A model generated the notes under the pieces. That model did no database searches. It was not told where the DNA came from and saw only the letters and a program-made list of their open reading frames with translations. DNA of 64,000 bases from positions 4,547,501 to 4,611,500 of the forward strand of contig NZ_CP121668.1 in the NCBI RefSeq assembly GCF_029714425.1, read 5' to 3'. How positions within the stretch are numbered: the first letter of the stretch is position 1; the number at the start of each line of letters is the position of its first letter. The stretch comes from Bradyrhizobium sp. CB2312. Its GTDB lineage: Bacteria; Pseudomonadota; Alphaproteobacteria; Rhizobiales; Xanthobacteraceae. The translations under genes and the position numbers were made by a program. This document shows positions 58,654-64,000 of the stretch, in pieces.

Positions 58654-58863
58654 ATGGAGGATACATTGGCGAACATACGAGTGCGTGAGGCGGCCGAATA
58701 TCTCGGCGTCTCGAAATCGTTTCTGGACAAGGCACGCTGCTATCGGACTAACGGTCCCGCGTTTATGCGATTCGGCAAAGCCGTAGTCTATTCCACCGAA
58801 GCCCTCGACGAATGGGCGCGGGCCTGCACCGTCGCCAACGACAACAAGCAGAGCGGGAAATAA
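58654..58863 (+). CDS. AlpA-like helix-turn-helix excisionase/regulator
   Basis: 69 residues. IRVREAAEYLGVSKSFLDKA and GPAFMRFGKAVVYSTEALDE is the MerR-type winged helix of AlpA proteins, which activate integrase genes or act as excisionases. It lies 190 bases outside attR, with no integrase gene beside it, suggesting it belongs to a second, partial element at the same tRNA site. Confidence 0.75.
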   Translation: MEDTLANIRVREAAEYLGVSKSFLDKARCYRTNGPAFMRFGKAVVYSTEALDEWARACTVANDNKQSGK

Positions 58864-59037
58864 AAAAGCAATTTTACGGCTTTCGAGTTGTCGACAGCGA
58901 AGCTGTCGGCCATATTGGCGACACCTACGCGGCTCAGCCGCAAGCGTGATTGGCCCCCACCGCCGAGCGCTATTGGTCACTGGCGACGCCCGCTATTTGC
59001 ACTGTCCCGGGCCACCTCGTCCACCGCCCTATCAATG

Positions 59038-59133
59038 GCTACTCTGAATCCGTCCGTTGACGAGCCTTGCCTCGTCAGCATCAAACGCGCCTGCGAACTT
59101 ACGTCGTCGTCGCACACCATGATCAATCACTAG
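59038..59133 (+). pseudogene. Truncated AlpA-like fragment
   Basis: A 31-residue frame starting at ATG 59038 reads LVSIKRACELTSSSHTMINH before the stop, which resembles the first two helices of an AlpA regulator with the wing missing. No longer continuation is found in another frame. It lies in the 299-base gap after the intact AlpA-like gene. Confidence 0.35.
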
Positions 59134-59162
59134 TTGGCGTGGGCCAACCAAACGGGAGGAAG

Positions 59163-59342
59163 ATGATGACGCTCGGACAGCAAATCGTTTTCGACTGGAA
59201 GCGGCGCTATCAACCGTACGACCAACCGCAGGACCGCATCGTCATCCGAGAGGAGCGAGCGTTCTACGCGGTTGATGGCGAGCGAGTGATTTATGGAATC
59301 GCGCGGCGCAGTGAAGCGAGGATGGGGGCTTCAGACCAGTGA
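59163..59342 (+). CDS. Small hypothetical protein
   Basis: 59 residues from ATG 59163, with GGGAGGAAG before it. MTLGQQIVFDWKRRYQPYDQ and DRIVIREERAFYAVDGERV give a short beta-rich protein. Its stop overlaps the GTG of the ATPase gene (GTGA), so the two are translationally coupled. Function unknown. Confidence 0.6.
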   Translation: MMTLGQQIVFDWKRRYQPYDQPQDRIVIREERAFYAVDGERVIYGIARRSEARMGASDQ

Positions 59343-60697
59343 CCGCCGTAGTTAAGGCCGACAATCCTTTCAAAGTCGGCGATCGTGTTGAGCATCAGCA
59401 GTTCGGCTTGGCGACGGTGCGCGAGGTTATAGGGGCGCGGGTCTGCGCAGACTATGACGATGGCGAGCACCACAGTCCGGTGCTGCACACTTTCTTGTTG
59501 CCTGCGAACGTTAATGCGATTGGAGATAACGGCCCCAAGACCACTATCTTGAAACTGAAGGGGGCAAACACTCTTCCGCAACTCGAATTCGTGTATGGGA
59601 GAACAAGAGTTCGGAAGTACATCTCAACACTGTTTGCTCCGGGTGGTGGTGGAAAATCATCGTTGCTCGTTGCGGAAGCTCTCGACATGGTGACCGGACG
59701 AGATCTGCTTGGCGTCGGGCACAAGAAGAAAATTCGAGTCTGGTACATAAACACAGAGGATCCACCAGAGCTTATCCAGCGCCAGTTTGAAACCGCCGCC
59801 GCATTGCACCGCATCATCAACGATGACATCGATGACCGATTGATGTGGTCCAGCGGACGCGAATCCAACTTTGTGGTGGCAACAGAAGACAAGAGGACCG
59901 GCTTCCGGATTAACCATCCAGTGGTTGAGGGGATCGCACACGTCGGTGGTGAATTTAGACCGGACGCAATTATAATTGACCCGTTTGTATCCACCCATGG
60001 CGTGAGCGAGAATGACAACGGCGCAATTCAGCAGGTTGCGACCCTATGGGTTACGATCGCCGATAGACTAAATTGTGCGATCGATCTCGCGCACCATGTC
60101 GTCAAGTCTGACGGCCCCGTCACAGCAAACTCGGGCCGCGGGGGCAGCGCCTTGAAAGACAAAGCGCGCATCGTGCGAGTCATCAATCCGCTGAGCGAAG
60201 AACAAGCAAAGAAGTGGAACATCCCGGAGGGGTTGCGTCGCGAGTATTTCAACGCGGTAATCGACAAGGGTAATCTTTCTCGCGTCGGAACTGGGGCGTG
60301 GTACCACATCGAGAACGTTCCTCTAGGAAACGGCGATGGACTTACCAGGCCGCAGGAATTCGCGCCTGCTGTCAGGCGGTGGATGGCTCCAGACGCATCG
60401 CCGGAAGAGCGCGCGGAAATGACTCTTGCCAGGGTCGAGCAGGAACAGATCGCCGCCGTTCTGGTAGGCATTAAGAATCGCGACGTCAGGTATAACTATC
60501 AATCCTCTAATTGGGCTGGCAATGAGATCGCAAGCGTTCTTGGGATCGAGCTAGACGATAGCAAGAAGCTGACCCCAGCGAAGGAGCGCGTACAGGCGAT
60601 TCTCGACGCCATGATCACGCTTGGCCTGCTGATCAAGGTTTCGCGCGTAGATCCAATAAAGCGCAAGTCTTTTGATCACGTTGAGGTTGCAGCTTAG
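59339..60697 (+). CDS. RepA-like AAA-family ATPase (replicative helicase type)
   Basis: 452 residues from GTG 59339. Walker A appears in LFAPGGGGKSSLLVAEALDM and Walker B in DAIIIDPFVSTHGVSE; AIDLAHHVVKSDG and GGSALKDKARIVRV follow as in the RepA/AAA_25 group, which includes hexameric plasmid helicases. An N-terminal CarD/Tudor-like stretch (KVGDRVEHQQFGLATVREVI) precedes it. Three iteron-like repeats start 28 bases after the stop. A replication role is suggested; terminase or other ATPase roles are less likely. Confidence 0.78.
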   Translation: MTAVVKADNPFKVGDRVEHQQFGLATVREVIGARVCADYDDGEHHSPVLHTFLLPANVNAIGDNGPKTTILKLKGANTLPQLEFVYGRTRVRKYISTLFAPGGGGKSSLLVAEALDMVTGRDLLGVGHKKKIRVWYINTEDPPELIQRQFETAAALHRIINDDIDDRLMWSSGRESNFVVATEDKRTGFRINHPVVEGIAHVGGEFRPDAIIIDPFVSTHGVSENDNGAIQQVATLWVTIADRLNCAIDLAHHVVKSDGPVTANSGRGGSALKDKARIVRVINPLSEEQAKKWNIPEGLRREYFNAVIDKGNLSRVGTGAWYHIENVPLGNGDGLTRPQEFAPAVRRWMAPDASPEERAEMTLARVEQEQIAAVLVGIKNRDVRYNYQSSNWAGNEIASVLGIELDDSKKLTPAKERVQAILDAMITLGLLIKVSRVDPIKRKSFDHVEVAA

Positions 60698-60724
60698 AAA
60701 TGAAGCGCCTTGCTATCTTTGATT

Positions 60725-60835
60725 TGCGCAACCCTGCGCAACCTTGCGCAACCCCCCGGTTAAGTAGTTGCGCGCGCTACGTGCTCAACCTCCACCACCC
60801 CACCCTTTTAGGGGGTGGGTGGGGAGGTACGTAGC
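60725..60835 (+). other. Candidate replication origin: iteron-like repeats plus palindrome
   Basis: TGCGCAACC occurs three times at exact 10-base spacing (60725, 60735, 60745). It is followed by an imperfect inverted repeat from 60776 to 60835 with outer arms GCTACGT/ACGTAGC and inner arms CCTCCACCACCCCACCC and GGGGTGGGTGGGGAGG around TTTTAG. Position just after a RepA-like gene suits an origin, though a terminator is an alternative for the palindrome. Confidence 0.45.
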
Positions 60836-60890
60836 AAAAGGGTGGTGTAGCGAAAGACAACCTGATTTTACAATCTGAGAAGGTATTGAA

Positions 60891-61250
60891 ATGACCTACG
60901 CTGATTTGCACCGCACCAGCGCGGACGACGACGCATCGACCGTCGCGTATCATCGAAATCTCGGCTTGGAGCCGCCGCCTGCACCTGCGAGGCGCGTGTC
61001 GTTGGCCGATCAGTTTGGTGAGGTCGATGCCGCGCTGCGCCGATTAAAGGTACGCCGTGAAGAGCTGAGGCAGCAAATCCTCGATATGGGCCGCGTTGAG
61101 TTGGTGGGCCACACATGGGCCGTGGTGTTGGAGGACCGCACCAGCAGAAGGCTGGACCAGGACATGCTCATAGAGCGTTTCGGTGCCGAGGCGGTGGACG
61201 CCTGCCGCGCCGAGAGAAACGGGGTCTATCTCCGGACCGATAGGCTCTGA
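60891..61250 (+). CDS. Hypothetical protein
   Basis: 119 residues. A disordered N-terminus (TYADLHRTSADDDASTVAYH) is followed by a helical part (EVDAALRRLKVRREELRQQI) and a beta-rich tail (LVGHTWAVVLEDRTSRRLDQ). No domain recognised. It may share a transcript with the ATPase gene unless the palindrome terminates transcription. Confidence 0.55.
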   Translation: MTYADLHRTSADDDASTVAYHRNLGLEPPPAPARRVSLADQFGEVDAALRRLKVRREELRQQILDMGRVELVGHTWAVVLEDRTSRRLDQDMLIERFGAEAVDACRAERNGVYLRTDRL

Positions 61251-61428
61251 AGCACAAAGTTATAATTCACTCACAAAGACCCCTGATTTCCTTCGGACCC
61301 ATTTTCGAATGTAAGTGCCTGATCTCATTGGCCCTGGGGCCGATTTCCTGAATGTGTGCAGCCGGAAGCCGGCCACACCAAGAGCCGGGACAGCGGCCCC
61401 AAAAGAAACCCATCAAGGGTGCACTCAC

Positions 61429-61878
61429 GTGAATAAACCAGCAAACGAGAATAAGCGACGTGCCACGGCCGCGCTCCCACTCGCAATTCACCTAGCGCGC
61501 GCCGACCGGCATGAGGACCTTAAGCGCCTCATCGACCACGGCACCGTTGCGGTCGTGCCGTCATGGCTCTCTGCGGACGGCAACCTCCCAGAGGTAGGCG
61601 GGAAGCCGATGCCGGATCGCGTCATGGAGACCAGGCCGTCGCCCGATGAGATGGTGCAGCTGGCGGTGCATGATGCTATCGCCGCGCGCATCGGATGCGG
61701 CCCGATCACGGCCGCCGAAATGGATGCACCTATGCGAGCGCGGCTCCGTTTCGACGCCACGGGGCAGATCACCAAATGGCGCGGTAGCGACGAGCGTTGG
61801 CACGATGCCGCTGAGCTATTTCGGCAACCCAAGGGCAGTAGACGCAAGAGCGAGCAAGAGCGGCAGGATGAGCTTTGA
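61429..61878 (+). CDS. Hypothetical protein
   Basis: 149 residues from GTG 61429 (VNKPANENKRRATAALPLAI). Motifs: AIHLARADRHEDLKRLIDHG, TVAVVPSWLSADGNLPEVG and a Lys/Arg/Gln-rich tail. Codon composition suits the region. The end overlaps a possible 37-residue gene. Function unknown. Confidence 0.55.
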   Translation: MNKPANENKRRATAALPLAIHLARADRHEDLKRLIDHGTVAVVPSWLSADGNLPEVGGKPMPDRVMETRPSPDEMVQLAVHDAIAARIGCGPITAAEMDAPMRARLRFDATGQITKWRGSDERWHDAAELFRQPKGSRRKSEQERQDEL

Positions 61879-61981
61879 CTGCTCGGTTTGCGGCGCGACG
61901 ATGGAATCGTGGAACACCGCTTGGGTACCCACATATCGGTTGATAGCCGGCCCGGTTCGACTGCCTCCAAACAGCAACTAG
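61868..61981 (+). CDS. Possible small CxxC protein
   Basis: 37 residues from ATG 61868, overlapping the end of the previous gene by 11 bases. MSFDCSVCGATMESWNTAW has a CxxC knuckle of a zinc-ribbon type but no second pair. It could be a complete small protein or a truncated one. Confidence 0.3.
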   Translation: MSFDCSVCGATMESWNTAWVPTYRLIAGPVRLPPNSN

Positions 61982-62006
61982 GGACACGCTGTCGCATTAG
62001 CCAGCG

Positions 62007-62249
62007 ATGGCGGAGTCGTTCGGCAATTCGTTCAATATCGTTGAGGTGGCCTCAGACGACGCGCCGCCGAAGAAGCAGATGTGGCTAGCCTTAGCTAAGC
62101 CTAGGTAGGCGTTGACGCTGGTCCTTGCCGCCGTCCCCGAGGGCTGGACTGCGGAAGTTGTGCCAGCGGTCCTTACGGAGAGGCAGCAAAGGTATTTCGA
62201 GGAACTAAACCTTGATCCGGGCGACGTTTATAGGATCGATTCAGAGTAA
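62007..62249 (+). pseudogene. Small gene with an in-frame amber stop
   Basis: An 81-codon frame from ATG 62007 to TAA 62247 is interrupted only by TAG at 62106-62108 (codon 34). Before it reads FNIVEVASDDAPPKKQMWLA and after it LTLVLAAVPEGWTAEVVPAV and RYFEELNLDPGDVYRID, a single continuous protein-like sequence. Either a nonsense mutation or, less likely, readthrough. Function unknown. Confidence 0.65.
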
Positions 62250-62347
62250 AGCATCCTCGGTGGGGCGGGGCGGCGTCTGCTATTTACTCGGGCCGAACGT
62301 GGCTCAATCGGGGTTTCCTTTTCGGCCGCCTTCCTACATAGTTCGGC

Positions 62348-62533
62348 ATGGCAAAAATAAAAGTGAGCTTCAAACCAGTTCGTAAATCCGAGGGCGACTG
62401 GGCTATCATCGCCGAGTACCCGGGCGCAGAAGAGCGAGAGATTACGGGCTTCACGAGCAAAGCCGAAATTGACGAATGGATGAATGGAGAGCGTCGGATC
62501 GCTTGGCTCCGATCACAGGGTTACGCGAAGTGA
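62348..62533 (+). CDS. Small conserved-type hypothetical protein
   Basis: 61 residues: MAKIKVSFKPVRKSEGDWAI, EYPGAEEREITGFTSKAEID, ERRIAWLRSQGYAK. Compact beta-beta-alpha pattern of the kind often seen in rhizobial small proteins; no named domain. It is followed by 262 bases with no convincing gene. Confidence 0.55.
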   Translation: MAKIKVSFKPVRKSEGDWAIIAEYPGAEEREITGFTSKAEIDEWMNGERRIAWLRSQGYAK

Positions 62534-62795
62534 CTCGATGACCCCTTCATCTAGCTATCGTGCGTCCGTCGCTTCGTACGCTGAAGGTTCAATTCACTTT
62601 TTCGCGGGCGGCCGAGGCTCTCGCGCGGCAAGCAGGGTGCTGGACGTTTGTGGCCCGTCGATAATTCGCCCGGCCGGTAAGCCAACGTGCCGGAACTACA
62701 AGAAGTACTAAACTCGCGTTCGAGCGAGCAGCAGCCTTAAAGTGGGCCATCAGCATTATGAGGCGAGTTGGCCATGATCGACGAGTGTAACGATC

Positions 62796-63023
62796 CTACG
62801 CAAACGGCGGGACCTCGACCAGCGTTCCGATCAATCGCAACAATGCTTGCTGTTCGGGTCCGTTCCCATCACGCAAGAACTCGCCCAGCTCGACGTGAGA
62901 TAGCCGGCCACCAGAGGGCGCATGGGGCTGGTGGATGATGAAAGCATAACCGTTCGTGGGCTCGCGTGCGGTGAACCATGCGTCCCCATTTGGACTCCGA
63001 TGGAGCTCTCGCCGGTCTGACAT
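62796..63023 (-). CDS. Small hypothetical protein
   Basis: 75 residues from ATG 63023, with GGGAAG upstream. SPNGDAWFTAREPTNGYAFI, IHQPHAPSGGRLSHVELGEF and QQALLRLIGTLVEVP are the main features; cytoplasmic, no known domain. It is transcribed in the same direction as the two small genes to its right and may share their regulation. Confidence 0.55.
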   Translation of the reverse strand: MSDRRELHRSPNGDAWFTAREPTNGYAFIIHQPHAPSGGRLSHVELGEFLRDGNGPEQQALLRLIGTLVEVPPFA

Positions 63024-63084
63024 TTTTCTTCCCTGCTGCCTCCGGGCACTGTCTGATGAACGCTTGAGGGAAAAGATATGGAGA

Positions 63085-63291
63085 TCAGTGAAAATACGAA
63101 AGCTGATCTTCCGTAACCACGCGCTCAATGTTCTCGGACCTGCACCTGATGCGGTATCTTACTCGTCCATCGGATTCGATCGGCATGCACTGTACGATCG
63201 TGTAGATCTTTGGCGCTTCAGCTGCGGCGCGTCCTTGGGGACCTTGAGCTTGGTGCCGAACCTCTTCATTTAGCTTATAAGCGTATGACAT
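63085..63291 (-). CDS. Small hypothetical protein
   Basis: 68 residues: MSYAYKLNEEVRHQAQGPQG, then a beta-strand pattern (IYTIVQCMPIESDGRVRYRI; RCRSENIERVVTEDQLSYFH). No recognised domain, two cysteines. It lies between two other small minus-strand genes with gaps under 65 bases. Confidence 0.55.
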   Translation of the reverse strand: MSYAYKLNEEVRHQAQGPQGRAAAEAPKIYTIVQCMPIESDGRVRYRIRCRSENIERVVTEDQLSYFH

Positions 63292-63329
63292 ATTTGCTTT
63301 CTCGACGTTTGCGGGTATCGGCGCTCTCG

Positions 63330-63569
63330 CTAATCTTCAAGAATGGATTTTGTAGCCTCGAATATCTGTTCAGCGGTGCCCTTGATCGTGCCCTTCGCCC
63401 AGGCTTGAAACACCGTGACGTATGCGTTCTTGTAAGCCGCTTCGTCCGCGGAGAAGTAGACTTCGTCTGTGGCAGTGTCCAAGACAAGCGCTCCTGTATC
63501 GATACAAATTTCCTCGATAAGGACTAGGCGTTCTTCTTGCTCGGCTAGATGACGTTTAACTATGCTCAT
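63330..63569 (-). CDS. Small hypothetical protein
   Basis: 79 residues from ATG 63569, preceded by AGGAGACTCA. MSIVKRHLAEQEERLVLIEE, LDTATDEVYFSADEAAYKNA and KGTIKGTAEQIFEATKSILE. Mostly helical, acidic, no domain recognised. The 230 bases to the cold-shock gene hold only its terminator. Confidence 0.55.
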   Translation of the reverse strand: MSIVKRHLAEQEERLVLIEEICIDTGALVLDTATDEVYFSADEAAYKNAYVTVFQAWAKGTIKGTAEQIFEATKSILED

Positions 63570-63710
63570 TGAGTCTCCTGCATGGCACTGAGGGATCACG
63601 TTCCCGATGCGGCTGGTGAACATGCTGACGTAGCCACCGGGCAGAGGCGCAACAGTCAAGGAAACCGCAGCGGCGCCCGCCTTTCGATCTTTTTACCCCT
63701 TGAATGTAAA

Positions 63711-63739
63711 GCCCCGCCCCGATAACTCGGGAGCGGGGC
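63711..63739 (-). terminator. Terminator of the cold-shock gene
   Basis: On the minus strand GCCCCGC...GCGGGGC forms a stem with an inner TCCCGA/TCGGGG pairing and is followed by TTTAC. It lies about 60 bases after the cold-shock stop codon. Confidence 0.65.
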
Positions 63740-63799
63740 AGGACCACAAGCTCTACCAGTACATCCGTGGCTAGAGCGACAGGTCTGTCGTGATCTTAA

Positions 63800-64000
63800 C
63801 TAAGCAGCACGGAGATTTTCGGCAGCGGACTTGCCAGTACGGCGGTCTGCGACGACATCGTAAGATACCGTCTGACCTTCGCTCAGAGTTCCCATACCGG
63901 CGCGTTCGACCGCGCTGATGTGAACAAAGACGTCGTTGGTGCCGTTTGATGGTTGGATAAAGCCGAAGCCCTTTTGGGTATTAAACCACTTCACTGTACC
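63800..64000 (-). CDS. Cold-shock domain protein, 5' end outside window
   Basis: The visible part begins [20 protein letters not shown], holding the RNP1 motif (KGFGFI) and RNP2 (DVFVHI), followed by [20 protein letters not shown] and a stop. This is a single CspA-type OB-fold that binds single-stranded nucleic acid. Only the first few residues are missing. It likely marks return to chromosomal sequence. Confidence 0.93.
   Translation of the reverse strand, partial: GTVKWFNTQKGFGFIQPSNGTNDVFVHISAVERAGMGTLSEGQTVSYDVVADRRTGKSAAENLRAA

Noticed and set aside
61354..61378. GTGTG...CACAC hairpin upstream of the gene at 61429
   Set aside because: Short stem with a bulge and no T run; not distinctive enough to call.

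Overview
The window looks like a Bradyrhizobium chromosome or a close Nitrobacteraceae relative. The evidence is high-GC coding bias, the glyA-nrdR-ribD-ribE-ribH-nusB-thiL and plsX-fabH-ihfA-merR gene orders, a Mg-type HemB, a K+-independent H+-pyrophosphatase, FixK-type TTGAT-N4-ATCAA boxes and several dispersed palindromic repeats. The assignment is inferred from gene content; no 16S gene is present.

Positions 1-38.4 kb are mostly ordinary chromosome. The left end holds two neighbouring frameshifted genes (a peptide ABC binding protein and a GMC oxidoreductase), then small exported proteins, a TAXI binding protein, a chromate resistance pair (ChrA with a rhodanese-ChrB protein) divergent from the metal exporter gene dmeF, a metallo-beta-lactamase-fold hydrolase, permeases and a class III cyclase. 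A pyridoxamine-oxidase-like gene is divergent from a frameshifted MocR regulator. Next come mntH with a Mur-type box, arginyltransferase, an RDD protein, hemB, a DUF6163-like protein and a MarR regulator. The glyA/riboflavin/nusB/thiL cluster, hppA, a Bug-family binding protein, a BamE-like lipoprotein, a CBP3-type chaperone, DUF177, plsX, fabH, ihfA and a MerR regulator lead up to tRNA-Pro(GGG).

Positions 38,460-58,463 are a 20.0-kb integrated element bounded by a perfect 47-bp repeat of the 3' part of tRNA-Pro. It carries a tyrosine integrase with an excisionase-like partner, a DUF262/DUF1524 gene placed between attL and the integrase, an FRG-domain gene, small hypothetical genes and an HK97-like head and partial tail module on the minus strand. 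GTTTGCA repeats flank both att cores on the phage side and look like integrase arm sites. The large terminase is split by an IS630-family element with a TA duplication, and removing the element restores the frame exactly. No lysis genes, tail fibre or late tail genes are visible, and the module order is unusual, so this is a defective or cargo-carrying prophage.

From attR to about 62.3 kb lies a second accessory segment: an AlpA-type regulator, a truncated second AlpA-like fragment, a RepA-like AAA ATPase followed by three 9-bp iteron-like repeats and a large imperfect palindrome (a candidate origin), then small hypothetical genes, one with an in-frame amber codon. The right edge has small conserved-looking proteins and a cold-shock protein that runs off the window.

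The most interesting parts are the att region with its arm repeats and boundary cargo, the IS-inactivated terminase, and the RepA-like/iteron segment abutting attR.
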